From assembly GCA_900549775.1 (NCBI GenBank), contig URPR01000005.1, positions 1-64,000 of the forward strand: a stretch of DNA of 64,000 nt, in the 5' to 3' direction. Source of the DNA: an uncultured Oscillospiraceae bacterium (GTDB lineage: Bacteria > Bacillota > Clostridia > Oscillospirales > Acutalibacteraceae). A program made the position numbers and the translations under genes. Of this stretch, positions 16,292 to 25,061 are shown piece after piece; the first letter of the stretch is position 1; each line of letters begins with the position of its first letter. The notes below the pieces were generated by a model. That model saw only the letters and a program-made list of their open reading frames with translations. It did not search any database and was not told the DNA's origin.

Positions 16292-18079
16292 TCATTCTCG
16301 AATAATGGCTTTAAATTTGCAGGTATTTAAGCAAGCTCCGCAGCGTATACATTTGTCCCAATCTATCTTGAACGGATTTTTCACAGTACCTGAAATGGCA
16401 CCCACAGGGCAAATTCTAGAGCATGCTGAACAACCTTTACATTTGTCTTCCAATATAGTATACCTCAACATGGCTTTACATACTCCGGCACGGCATTTAT
16501 GCTCTTTTATATGTTCTACATATTCGTCTCGAAAATACTGCAATGTAGATAAAACTGGGTTCGGTGCTGTTTGTCCCAAGCCACATAAAGAATTTTCCTT
16601 AATGTAATGACATAAATTTTCCATTTTTTCAAGTTCTTTCATATCGGCTTTTCCTTCAGTAATGTCCGTTAACATTTCTAAAAGTCGCTTCGTGCCCACT
16701 CTGCAAGGAGTACACTTACCGCAAGATTCATCTACAGTAAACTCAAGAAAAAATTTCGCTATATCGACCATACAGGTGGATTCATCCATAACTATAAGTC
16801 CGCCGGATCCCATCATAGAGCCTATTTCGAGTAAATTATCATAGTCCATTTGTATGTCGAGGTATTTTGCGGGTATACATCCTCCGGACGGACCACCCGT
16901 TTGAGCTGCTTTAAATTTTTTATCATTGGGTATACCTCCGCCAATCTCCTCGACGATTTCTCTCAAGGTAGTGCCCATAGGAACTTCCACTAGCCCAGTT
17001 CGTCTTATTTTGCCGCCCAAAGCAAAAACTTTGGTTCCTTTAGATTTTTCAGTTCCAATCGAATTAAACCAATTAGCACCATTTAAAATTATCTGTGGGA
17101 CATTTGCATAAGTTTCAACATTGTTTAAAATAGTAGGTTTACCAAATAAACCCTTCACAGCTGGGTACGGAGGTCGCGGTCGAGGCTCGCCCCTTTTGCC
17201 TTCGATAGATGTCATAAGTGCAGTTTCTTCGCCACAGACAAAGGCACCTGCTCCTAGGCGTATTTCTATGTCGAAATCGAACCCGGATGAAAAAATATTT
17301 TTCCCGAGGAGGCCATAATCATAAGCTTGTTTTATAGCAATTTTAAGTCGTCTTACTGCAACGGGATACTCGGCTCTAACGTATATAAAACCGCGCGAAG
17401 CACCGATGGCATAACCTGCAATTGCCATAGCTTCAAGTACCACATGAGGGTCGCCTTCAAGGATGGACCTATCCATAAAAGCTCCTGGGTCACCTTCGTC
17501 GGCGTTACAGCATACAAACTTTTGGTCTGATTTATTAGCAGCAGCTAAACTCCACTTGACGCCTGTAGGGAAACCTCCACCACCTCTGCCTCGAAGTCCT
17601 GAGTCCTTTATGACCTTTATTACATCTTCAGGTTGCATTTCGCTCAAAATTTTAGCAAGTGCAAAGTATCCGTCCATCGCTATGTATTCATCGATACATT
17701 CCGGTGAGATGACACCGCAGTTTTTAAGTGCAACTCGCATTTGTTTTTTGTAAAATGGAGTTTCGTTCAAAGAAATGATACTGTTGCCTTTTACGGTATC
17801 TTTATATAAAAGTTTAGTGACTACGTTACCGTTTACCAAGTGTTCACTCACAATTTCAGGTATGTTTTTTACGTCTACTCTACTATAAAAGCTACCTTCC
17901 GGGTAAACTATCATAATAGGTCCAAGTTCGCACAGTCCGAAACATCCTGTTTTTATTACGTTTACTTCGTTTTGTATACCATGCTTTTTTATTTCTTCAT
18001 CTAGTACGTCAATTATTTGTTGGCTGCCAGAAGATGTGCAGCCTGTGCCACCACACACTAATACAGTTGAACGGTACAT
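16292..18079 (-). CDS. hydB: NADH-binding hydrogenase subunit (HydB, NuoF-like)
   Basis: Carries electrons between NADH and the hydrogenase, 595 aa. An N-terminal thioredoxin-like 2Fe-2S domain (CGGTGCTSSG and CFGLCELGP) is followed by the NuoF core. The FMN/NADH-binding motif GLRGRGGGGFPTG is near 163 and CNADEGDPGAFMDRS near 192. A 4Fe-4S ligand set (ESCGKCTPCRVG) precedes two C-terminal ferredoxin motifs (CKGCSACSRICP and CIRCGACLNTCK). AAGGAGAA precedes the ATG. It sits 21 bases upstream of hydA, clearly co-transcribed. Confidence 0.95.
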   Translation of the reverse strand: MYRSTVLVCGGTGCTSSGSQQIIDVLDEEIKKHGIQNEVNVIKTGCFGLCELGPIMIVYPEGSFYSRVDVKNIPEIVSEHLVNGNVVTKLLYKDTVKGNSIISLNETPFYKKQMRVALKNCGVISPECIDEYIAMDGYFALAKILSEMQPEDVIKVIKDSGLRGRGGGGFPTGVKWSLAAANKSDQKFVCCNADEGDPGAFMDRSILEGDPHVVLEAMAIAGYAIGASRGFIYVRAEYPVAVRRLKIAIKQAYDYGLLGKNIFSSGFDFDIEIRLGAGAFVCGEETALMTSIEGKRGEPRPRPPYPAVKGLFGKPTILNNVETYANVPQIILNGANWFNSIGTEKSKGTKVFALGGKIRRTGLVEVPMGTTLREIVEEIGGGIPNDKKFKAAQTGGPSGGCIPAKYLDIQMDYDNLLEIGSMMGSGGLIVMDESTCMVDIAKFFLEFTVDESCGKCTPCRVGTKRLLEMLTDITEGKADMKELEKMENLCHYIKENSLCGLGQTAPNPVLSTLQYFRDEYVEHIKEHKCRAGVCKAMLRYTILEDKCKGCSACSRICPVGAISGTVKNPFKIDWDKCIRCGACLNTCKFKAIIRE

Positions 18080-18096
18080 ATTTATTCTCCTTTTTA

Positions 18097-18210
18097 CTAT
18101 TTGCTTTTTATGTTTTGTCTTTTTGCGCTTTGATTTGAATGCTTTAAACGAATCTCTATATTAGGACGAACTTTTTCTTTGATCTTTTTAAGGTCTTCTA
18201 TGCTTTTCAT
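18097..18210 (-). CDS. Short ORF (37 aa), possible stub of a hydrogenase-operon ferredoxin gene
   Basis: An ATG at 18208-18210 follows AAAGGTGG, and the frame ends at 18097-18099, only 17 bases before hydB. The product begins MKSIEDLKKIKEKVRPNIEI and becomes a basic tail. This opening resembles the start of the roughly 120-aa thioredoxin-like 2Fe-2S protein that Clostridia often encode between the NuoE-like and NuoF-like genes. The cysteine-bearing part is missing. It may be a truncated remnant still translated to couple hydB expression, or an unrelated leader peptide. The family resemblance is from memory and limited to about 20 residues. Confidence 0.45.
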   Translation of the reverse strand: MKSIEDLKKIKEKVRPNIEIRLKHSNQSAKRQNIKSK

Positions 18211-18258
18211 GTGTGATGCCACCTTTATAAAATTTATTTTTATTCAGCTACAGTACGA

Positions 18259-18352
18259 TGAACCGACAACATCAATTTTATTGATGTTGCCGTACGGAGC
18301 GGATTGCTCCGTACGGCATAGAATTTTTATTAAAAAATTCTATGCCGGTTCA
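18259..18352. repeat. Cloverleaf palindromic element D
   Basis: Outer stem 18259-18265 with 18346-18352 (TGAACCG/CGGTTCA). Arm 1 is 18267-18289 (10-bp stem), arm 2 is 18290-18316 (11-bp stem, five-base loop) and arm 3 is 18317-18344 (12-bp stem, four-base loop). Only the bases at 18266 and 18345 are unpaired. It lies inside the hydrogenase operon between hydC and the short ORF, so it would be part of the mRNA. Confidence 0.85.
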
Positions 18353-18365
18353 AACAGCTTTACTT

Positions 18366-18872
18366 TTAATTTTCTCTATCTTTATATTTATTAAGGATAC
18401 ATTCGATGTCTTCAGGTTTGAGCCTGCCATAAACGTCATCATTTACTGTCATTACCGGAGCCAAACCGCAGGCACCTACACAGCGACAAGCCGTAAGTGA
18501 AAACAAACCATCTTTAGTACATTCTTCTGCTTCTATTCCCAAAAGAGCGCTAACCTTTTTAAGTATTTCACCAGAGCCTTTTACATAACAAGCCGTTCCT
18601 AGGCAAACAGATATGTTATATTTACCTTTCGGCACGAGTGAAAACTGTGAATAAAAAGTAGACACACCAAAAATTTCCTCTAAAGGGATGTTTAATTTTT
18701 CAGCTATTGTTGTTTGAACTTCCAACGGTAAATATCCATATATTTCTTGAGCTTCCTGCAAAATCGGCATAGTTGCACCGGGTTGGTCTTTATATTTTTC
18801 AATAACTTCAAATAACTTTTGTTTTTGTTCTTCAGTGCCGGCAAATTGATTATTACTAATTTTTTTTAGCAT
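18366..18872 (-). CDS. hydC: Hydrogenase 2Fe-2S subunit (HydC, NuoE-like)
   Basis: Small electron-transfer subunit of the NADH-linked hydrogenase. The ATG at 18870-18872 is chosen because AAAGGAG lies just upstream; this gives 168 aa, the usual NuoE length. A helical N-terminal part (PGATMPILQEAQEIYGYLP) precedes the thioredoxin-like domain. The four cluster cysteines lie in CLGTACYVKG and ACRCVGACG. It is the first gene of the operon, followed by cloverleaf D, the short ORF, hydB and hydA. The upstream promoter is unclear, though a TATAAT lies about 65 bases before the ATG on the minus strand. Confidence 0.93.
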   Translation of the reverse strand: MLKKISNNQFAGTEEQKQKLFEVIEKYKDQPGATMPILQEAQEIYGYLPLEVQTTIAEKLNIPLEEIFGVSTFYSQFSLVPKGKYNISVCLGTACYVKGSGEILKKVSALLGIEAEECTKDGLFSLTACRCVGACGLAPVMTVNDDVYGRLKPEDIECILNKYKDREN

Positions 18873-19062
18873 AAAAGGTTCTCCTTTGTGAGATTGCTTT
18901 ATATTCAGATATATCATTAAGTACAATTACTTTCATTATACATTATTATTTATTTAAAATCTATATATATTAACAACAATCCAAAACTATTAAATATCAC
19001 AAAAAAACATGTTACAGCGTAGTATAAATAAATGGTATATTCTGTAATGACGTGCGGAATTA

Positions 19063-19091
19063 TTGATTACCAGATCAAACTGTGGTAAAAT
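19063..19091 (+). promoter_or_regulatory. Promoter for glmS
   Basis: TTGATT, a 17-base spacer and TAAAAT, about 55 bases before the glmS ATG. No glmS ribozyme core is recognisable in the leader. Confidence 0.55.
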
Positions 19092-19145
19092 ATTAAATTA
19101 TAACTTAACGTGCAAATAAAATGCTAAATAAACATGGAGGATTTT

Positions 19146-20966
19146 ATGTGTGGAATAGTTGGATATGTAGGATGCAATCAGGCAACACCGACACTGTTGA
19201 ATGCATTAGAAAAGCTGGAATACAGGGGTTACGATTCTGCAGGAATAGCTATATATGAAAATAAAATAAAAGTTTTTAAAGATACGAAAAAAATAGCTGA
19301 ACTTAGGAATGATATAAACAAGCTTAATTTAAGTTCAAATGTAGGAATAGGGCATACCAGATGGGCAACTCACGGCAAGCCTACCATCGAAAATGCACAT
19401 CCGCATTTAAGTGCAAATGGCAAATTTGCGATTGTACATAATGGAATTATTGAAAATTACATACCTTTAAAAGAGGAGTTGCTATCTGCCGGATTTAAGT
19501 TTAAGTCCGATACAGATACCGAAGTAGTTGCAAATTTGCTTGAATTCTATTACAATGGAAACTTTTTTGAAACAGTAAAGAAAGTTCTAAGTGTTGTGGA
19601 AGGCTCGTATGGTATTGCAATAATGTGTAGCGACTTTCCAAGTGAACTTATAGTGGCTAAGCAAGACAGCCCGCTCATCATAGGTCTGGGAAAAGGTGAA
19701 AACTTTATAGCTTCAGATATTTCAGCTATAGTCGATAAAACCAGAGACGTAGTCAGGCTTTGTGACGGAGAATTTGCAGTTATAACGCCCAATTCTATAG
19801 AATATTTTGACAAGAAATTTAACAAAATTTCAAAAGAAATATGTCATGTAGATTGGACAATTTTGAGTGCTGAAAAAAATGGTTACGACCATTTTATGAT
19901 GAAAGAAATTATGGAACAACCAAATGCTATAAAAGCTACGTTTTGTCCCAGAATTATTGACGGAAAAATAAATATACCACAGTTGAATATAAGCAAAGAA
20001 GAGCTAGAGGGCATTAAAAAGATTTGCATAATAGGCTGTGGATCTGCTTATCACGTGGGATGTATAGCAAAATACATTTTTGAAAAGACTTTAAAAATAC
20101 AGACTGACGTAGAAATAGCTTCTGAATTTCGCTACAAAGATCCTTTGATAGACGAAAGCGTGATGGTCATTGCAATCAGCCAGTCGGGCGAAACTGCGGA
20201 TACTTTAGCAGCTGTGAAAGAAGCTAAAAGCAAAGGTGCTAAGGTCTTGGCAATAGTGAACGTAGTAGGAAGTTCCATCGCAAACGAAGCAGATATAGTC
20301 GTGCCAACTTTCGCAGGGCCTGAGATCGCTGTAGCTACAACAAAAGCGTACAGCACACAACTTACGGTTATTTATATGCTGGCGATATACATGGCTGAAA
20401 AACTTGGGAAAATTTCTTCAAATGAATACGAGTCTTTTATCAAAGACCTAAAGGCTTTGCCGCAAAAAGCAGAACTTGTCTTGAAGGATTTAGACAAAAT
20501 AAAAAAACTTGCACAGGACTTTTGTAATTGTAAAAATATATTCTTTATCGGAAGAAACGTGGACTATGCAGTAGCACTTGAGGGTGCATTGAAAGCGAAA
20601 GAAATTTCGTACATTCACTCGGAAGCCTATGCTGCTGGCGAGTTGAAGCATGGTACCATTTCTTTAGTGGAGGATGGAACTTTTGTGGTAGCTTTGGCTA
20701 CAAATGAAGATTTGTTTGAAAAGATGATTAGCAATATACGCGAAGTTAAAGCGAGAGGCGCAGTTGTTTTGCTGGTAACCACTGAAAAATTAGCAAAAAC
20801 TCAAAATGTAGCGGACTTTGTGTTTTACGTTCCAGAAACCAATAAAATGATGCAACCATCCATGACAGTGCTGCCACTGCAAATACTTTCGTATTATTTG
20901 GCTTTGTATAAGGGTTGTGATATAGATAAGCCTCGAAATTTAGCGAAATCTGTAACGGTTGAATAA
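19146..20966 (+). CDS. glmS: Glutamine-fructose-6-phosphate aminotransferase
   Basis: Makes glucosamine 6-phosphate from fructose 6-phosphate and glutamine, the entry to peptidoglycan amino sugars. The ATG at 19146 is required, because Cys2 (MCGIVGYVG) must become the N-terminal nucleophile of the glutaminase domain; GGAGG lies five bases upstream. The protein has 606 aa: class II glutaminase (1-about 230, with GHTRWATHG), then two SIS sugar-isomerase domains with GCGSAYHVG (about 298) and SQSGETADT (about 345). The C-terminus ends PRNLAKSVTVE, the family's usual tail. It is transcribed alone. Confidence 0.97.
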   Translation: MCGIVGYVGCNQATPTLLNALEKLEYRGYDSAGIAIYENKIKVFKDTKKIAELRNDINKLNLSSNVGIGHTRWATHGKPTIENAHPHLSANGKFAIVHNGIIENYIPLKEELLSAGFKFKSDTDTEVVANLLEFYYNGNFFETVKKVLSVVEGSYGIAIMCSDFPSELIVAKQDSPLIIGLGKGENFIASDISAIVDKTRDVVRLCDGEFAVITPNSIEYFDKKFNKISKEICHVDWTILSAEKNGYDHFMMKEIMEQPNAIKATFCPRIIDGKINIPQLNISKEELEGIKKICIIGCGSAYHVGCIAKYIFEKTLKIQTDVEIASEFRYKDPLIDESVMVIAISQSGETADTLAAVKEAKSKGAKVLAIVNVVGSSIANEADIVVPTFAGPEIAVATTKAYSTQLTVIYMLAIYMAEKLGKISSNEYESFIKDLKALPQKAELVLKDLDKIKKLAQDFCNCKNIFFIGRNVDYAVALEGALKAKEISYIHSEAYAAGELKHGTISLVEDGTFVVALATNEDLFEKMISNIREVKARGAVVLLVTTEKLAKTQNVADFVFYVPETNKMMQPSMTVLPLQILSYYLALYKGCDIDKPRNLAKSVTVE

Positions 20967-20999
20967 AACAGTGCGCACTCAAAATGCGCACATTTTATT
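20962..20999 (+). terminator. Terminator after glmS
   Basis: Hairpin GTGCGCA-CTCAAAA-TGCGCAC with flanking AATAAAA/TTTTATT pairing and a T-rich tail. Confidence 0.8.
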
Positions 21000-21036
21000 T
21001 TACATAGAGGAAATATGATTGAATAAGGATGGAAAT

Positions 21037-21903
21037 ATGGAAAATTTATCTGACATAAATAATATTAGGAAAATTCTAAAAAAACATAATTTTAAATTTT
21101 CACATTCCCTTGGACAAAATTTCATTATAAATCCAGAAATTTGTCCCAAAATGGCAGAACTAAGTGAAGTAGGTGAAAACACAGGTGTAATTGAAATAGG
21201 TCCGGGAATTGGCGTCTTGACAAATGAGCTTGCCAAGAGAGCCAAAAAGGTTGTATCAATTGAAATAGACCGAAGGCTTTTGCCGGTATTAAATGAAACT
21301 TTGTCTGAATTTAGCAATGTAAAAGTTTTAAATGCCGATATATTAAAAATAAATTTAAAGGAACTGATTCGGGAAGAGTTCAATGACGTTGAAAATGTGG
21401 TGGTCTGCGCAAATCTCCCGTACTATATAACATCTCCTGTGATAATGAAATTGCTGGAAGGTAAGCTAAGACTGAAATCCATAGTGGCTATGGTACAAAA
21501 AGAAGTTGCGGAAAGGATTTGCGCAGGTGTTGGCACTAGGAAATCAAGCAACATAACAGTGACTGTGAATTATTACAGTAAGCCTAAGATCTTATTTCCG
21601 GTTAGTAAGGCTGAATTTATGCCTTCCCCGAAGGTTGACTCAGCGGTAATAAAGCTTGACATAAACAGTGATAACTCTATGAAAGTAAAAGATGAAGAAG
21701 TTTTCTTTAAAGTAGTAAAATCTGTATTTCTACAACGAAGAAAAAATATACTTAATTCACTATCTAAAGGACTAAACTTAGACAAAGCCGTCATTGAGAA
21801 AATTTTGTTGAAGTTAGGATTGGATATTAATTTAAGGGCTGAAAATTTGACGATGGAACAGTTTATATCTTTAGCGAATTATATTTACGAGTACGTAGAA
21901 TAA
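21037..21903 (+). CDS. rsmA: 16S rRNA dimethyladenosine transferase
   Basis: Dimethylates the two adjacent adenines (A1518/A1519) in the 3' hairpin of 16S rRNA late in 30S assembly, using SAM. The protein has about 288 aa. Seen motifs are the N-terminal SLGQNFIIN, the SAM-binding EIGPGIGVLT (about residue 49), EIDRRLL and the catalytic NLPYYITSP (about 118). The ATG at 21037 has AAGGA seven bases upstream; a TTG six codons earlier is also possible. It is a single gene, followed by a terminator shared with a convergent gene. Confidence 0.95.
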   Translation: MENLSDINNIRKILKKHNFKFSHSLGQNFIINPEICPKMAELSEVGENTGVIEIGPGIGVLTNELAKRAKKVVSIEIDRRLLPVLNETLSEFSNVKVLNADILKINLKELIREEFNDVENVVVCANLPYYITSPVIMKLLEGKLRLKSIVAMVQKEVAERICAGVGTRKSSNITVTVNYYSKPKILFPVSKAEFMPSPKVDSAVIKLDINSDNSMKVKDEEVFFKVVKSVFLQRRKNILNSLSKGLNLDKAVIEKILLKLGLDINLRAENLTMEQFISLANYIYEYVE

Positions 21904-21918
21904 GCTGATTACATATGG

Positions 21919-21947
21919 AAAGCACATCATAATTTATGATGTGCTTT
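21919..21947. terminator. Bidirectional terminator
   Basis: AAAGCACATCATA paired with its complement around a three-base loop, T-rich on the right and A-rich on the left. It lies between convergent genes. Confidence 0.8.
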
Positions 21948-21952
21948 TGCTT

Positions 21953-22912
21953 TTATGCATATGGCTTAATCAAAGAATGCGGTACAGGGTATATTTCGTT
22001 TGAAAGTTTTTGAAAAGAAAATCCTTGATTTCTAAGACCATCTATTAAAGCGGGCAATGCTTGTACGGTGGTGGTTTTAGGTTGTGCGTCGTGCATCAAC
22101 ACGACGGCGTTATTGTATTTTGCTGAGTAATTCAAGACGTTAGATAAGCACTTTTCAGCCGGAGTTAAGCTTTTTTGAACAGCGTCACCCGTAGATAAGT
22201 TCCAATCGTAATAGTCAAATCCGCGGCGTGTCATTTCTGCGATTATTTCCCTATAGTTATTTTTATTGAAGCTGTTCTTAGAGCCACCGGCAAATCTGAA
22301 AATTGTAGGTTTTACTCCGGTTGTTTCATAAATTAAAGTGTATATTTTGTTAAAGTCATTTAAGTAGGCTTCAACACTAGAATAAATTGATTTAAAATTA
22401 TGTGTAAACGTATGAGGAGCTATAGTATGTCCCTCTTCAACAATCCGTTTCATGTAATCTTTACCGGCCACCGAAGTATTTCCTACAACGAAAAATGTAG
22501 CTTTAACATTTTTCTGTTTTAAAATATCAAGAACTTCTCCGGTTCTGGCTGATGGTCCGTCATCGAAAGTTAAAAATATGGTTTTATTTGGAGAAATTTG
22601 TTTTTCAGGTCTTTTTACGTACATATATGGATATAATTGGGTATAGTCTTTTTTCGGCTTTATTGTAGGATCTACAGCGTCATTTATTTCACCTTTGTTA
22701 GAGTTTTTATCGTCAATTTGAGTTTCCTCAGATCCGGTGTTTCCTTTTTCAGAAGGCTTAATTTCCTCGATATTTTCAGGGGCAGGTTCGATTGGAGCTT
22801 CGTTTTTACTGTTGAAATAAATTGCGCTTAATGCTACAGTACAGGCTAAGATCAACAAAACGAAAAAAGAAATCCAAATTATCTTTTTTGAAGGCTTTTT
22901 CACAAACGACAT
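21953..22912 (-). CDS. Membrane-anchored polysaccharide deacetylase
   Basis: A carbohydrate esterase family 4 enzyme of 319 aa. An N-terminal hydrophobic anchor (about residues 11-30) and an acidic, proline- and glutamate-rich linker (about 35-85) place the catalytic domain outside the cell. NodB-domain motifs are TFDDGPS (about 118-124), HTFTHNF (metal-binding histidines), FRFAGGSKN and VVLMHDAQ. It probably removes N-acetyl groups from peptidoglycan or a related polymer, as PdaA-like enzymes do. It is divergent from a second, different deacetylase. Confidence 0.88.
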   Translation of the reverse strand: MSFVKKPSKKIIWISFFVLLILACTVALSAIYFNSKNEAPIEPAPENIEEIKPSEKGNTGSEETQIDDKNSNKGEINDAVDPTIKPKKDYTQLYPYMYVKRPEKQISPNKTIFLTFDDGPSARTGEVLDILKQKNVKATFFVVGNTSVAGKDYMKRIVEEGHTIAPHTFTHNFKSIYSSVEAYLNDFNKIYTLIYETTGVKPTIFRFAGGSKNSFNKNNYREIIAEMTRRGFDYYDWNLSTGDAVQKSLTPAEKCLSNVLNYSAKYNNAVVLMHDAQPKTTTVQALPALIDGLRNQGFSFQKLSNEIYPVPHSLIKPYA

Positions 22913-23030
22913 TTTAATCCTCCTTAAAGGCTGTAATACAATTATATTAACATGTTCTTGATAGAAAAATCAAGAAAAGCATAGCAGTATTCATGATTTC
23001 ATAGTTTCTTCAGAATGGGTGTGCCGATAA

Positions 23031-23909
23031 ATGTATTTTAATGTAAGAATCAAACGAATAGTAGTATTGCTCGTCTGTGTGATAGTAAATTCATTTTTGA
23101 TATTTTCTGTTTTGGTAAATAGAAGTTACGCTTTGACAGATTCAAAAAACATAGACAACGATAGCTTGAAAGTTCCGATCATAATGTATCATTCTGTTAT
23201 GAAGAGCAGAAAATCTCTTGGAAAATTTGTAATTTCACCAAATGAATTTGAATCGGACTTGAAATATTTAAAGGAAAAATCATACAACACGATATTGATG
23301 AGCGATTTGATTGCATATACGAAAGGGGAAAAAGATTTACCTGAAAATCCAATTATGCTAACTTTTGACGACGGATATTATAATAACTATCTTTATGTGT
23401 TTCCGCTGTTGAAGCAGTACGAAAGCAAAATAGTTTTAGCTCCGATAGGTGTAGAAGTAGACAGGTATACAGAAAACGAAGATAGAAACCCAGGCTATGC
23501 TCACATAACGTGGAACGATGCAAAGGAAATGATGGATTCGGGTTTGGTAGAAATACAAAATCATTCGTATAACATGCATAAGATCTCAAGAAAGAGAAGA
23601 GGTACGAAAAAAAACAAGGGAGAATCGTTGGATAAGTATAAAAAGGAATTTGAATGTGATATCAAATTGATGCAAGACAAAGTTACTGAAAATTTAGGGA
23701 TTACCCCTACAACGTTTGTTTTTCCTTTTGGAGCTATAAGCAACTGTTCGGTTGACATTTTAAAAGAAATGGGATTTTTGGCGACTTTCAGCTGCGAAAA
23801 TAAAATCAATACTATAAAAAGATCACCGGACAGTCTTTTCGGCCTGTGTAGAATCTTACGGCCTTCCGGAATATCAAGTGAATCTTTTTTTAAAAAACAT
23901 TTAGGTTAA
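23031..23909 (+). CDS. Exported polysaccharide deacetylase (IcaB/PgaB-type)
   Basis: 292 aa with an N-terminal hydrophobic signal or anchor (about 9-34). The CE4 domain opens with VPIIMYHSVM, has TFDDGYYNN (about 111-119) as its metal and catalytic motif, and HSYNMH as the His-x3-His pair. A basic stretch (RKRRGTKKNKG) follows, and then FPFGA. The MYHSV opening is typical of enzymes that act on secreted poly-N-acetylglucosamine or peptidoglycan rather than of PdaA. The start has no strong ribosome binding site. It faces a convergent glycosyltransferase gene eight bases away. Confidence 0.85.
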   Translation: MYFNVRIKRIVVLLVCVIVNSFLIFSVLVNRSYALTDSKNIDNDSLKVPIIMYHSVMKSRKSLGKFVISPNEFESDLKYLKEKSYNTILMSDLIAYTKGEKDLPENPIMLTFDDGYYNNYLYVFPLLKQYESKIVLAPIGVEVDRYTENEDRNPGYAHITWNDAKEMMDSGLVEIQNHSYNMHKISRKRRGTKKNKGESLDKYKKEFECDIKLMQDKVTENLGITPTTFVFPFGAISNCSVDILKEMGFLATFSCENKINTIKRSPDSLFGLCRILRPSGISSESFFKKHLG

Positions 23910-23917
23910 AGTAATTA

Positions 23918-24910
23918 TTATGTGTTAGGCAAATTTTCACTTAGAGAACGTTCTTCGTATGGTATTTTAACGTAAAAAGGTAATATAGGCGACCCACAGC
24001 ATGGCTTGTAGCGGTTGTTTAGAAACATATTGATGGAAGCGTTCGCCCTTTTTAAGTTGACCCAAAAACCTTTGAGTTTAGAATGAATAATATGTTCTTT
24101 TAAAATACAGTAAAAAACTTGAATTTTTAATCGGAGGGCGTATGTTTTAAATGTGAGTTTATATTTTTTATAAATATTTTTTTCTTCTAAAAAATTTCTG
24201 TTTATGCCGAAAGATAAAATTAAATCATTTATTTTTTCGTCTGTCATCAGAGATATTATACTATCGTCATGACGGCGGTAGTAGTAAAGCGCTTTTGAAG
24301 TGACAGCTATTTTGTTTGCACAGAAGAAAAGCCTCGGGCACGTGGCTATGTCTTCATAGTACATATCTGGAAATTCTATGCAGTTTTCGGTAAATAAACT
24401 TCTGTTGAATAGTTTATTCCATGCGAAATGGTGCATTGTTATATCTAAAATTAATTTATTGAGTGCTTTTTTTCTTGAGTATACTCCTGACTTTGCAGTG
24501 AATGGCATGTAAGAAGTGAACCCAGACTTGTTTTTATAAATATAAAAATTACAGTAAGCAATATCTGCTTGATTTTCTGAAGCCAGTTTGTAGAGTTCTT
24601 TTAAAAAGTCTGGTGACAAATAGTCGTCACTGTCAAAAAATGCAATGTACTGTCCCGTAGCTGCTTTTATTCCGGCATTTCTTGCAGCACTTAAACCTTT
24701 ATTATCTTGATTTATAACTCTAAAAGATTTATTCTTTGCAGCAAAGCTGTCGATAATTTTGCCGCTGTTGTCAGTTGATCCATCATTTATAATTATAGCT
24801 TCAAAATCTTTAAATGTCTGACTCTCAACAGATTTTAAAGCTTCAGTTAAAAATTTTTCGGTATTATAAACGGGAATGATTAAACTTATTTTAGGTGCTT
24901 TGTTGTTCAA
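23918..24910 (-). CDS. Family 2 glycosyltransferase
   Basis: 330 aa. The GT-A domain at residues about 8-110 carries the usual signatures: SLIIPVYNTEKFL, INDGSTDNSG and GLSAARNAGI, with FDSDDYLSPDF as the metal- and nucleotide-sugar-binding DxD. The C-terminal part is variable and basic, with no transmembrane helix, so it works on the inner membrane face. Start is TTG with AAGGAGAA. It likely adds a sugar to a surface polymer. Pairing with the two deacetylases suggests polysaccharide work, but the substrate cannot be read from sequence. Confidence 0.85.
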   Translation of the reverse strand: MNNKAPKISLIIPVYNTEKFLTEALKSVESQTFKDFEAIIINDGSTDNSGKIIDSFAAKNKSFRVINQDNKGLSAARNAGIKAATGQYIAFFDSDDYLSPDFLKELYKLASENQADIAYCNFYIYKNKSGFTSYMPFTAKSGVYSRKKALNKLILDITMHHFAWNKLFNRSLFTENCIEFPDMYYEDIATCPRLFFCANKIAVTSKALYYYRRHDDSIISLMTDEKINDLILSFGINRNFLEEKNIYKKYKLTFKTYALRLKIQVFYCILKEHIIHSKLKGFWVNLKRANASINMFLNNRYKPCCGSPILPFYVKIPYEERSLSENLPNT

Positions 24911-25001
24911 AATATATTCTCCTTATATTAAACAAACTATCTGTATTATTTAGTATACCATAAGTATAATTGAAATAAAAGTTTTAAATTTTTCTCTGGG
25001 T

Positions 25002-25030
25002 TTGACAACGCGGAAATAAAGCAATATAAT
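25002..25030 (+). promoter_or_regulatory. Consensus sigma-A promoter for alr
   Basis: A perfect TTGACA (25002-25007), exactly 17 bases, and a perfect TATAAT (25025-25030). It is the strongest-looking promoter in the window. The likely alr start lies only about 30 bases downstream, so the leader is very short. Confidence 0.9.
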
Positions 25031-25061
25031 AAATTATTTGGATAGGAGTGACAAAATAAAA

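Noticed and set aside
18930..19145. glmS ribozyme upstream of glmS
   Set aside because: The leader after the promoter is too short and lacks the conserved ribozyme core.
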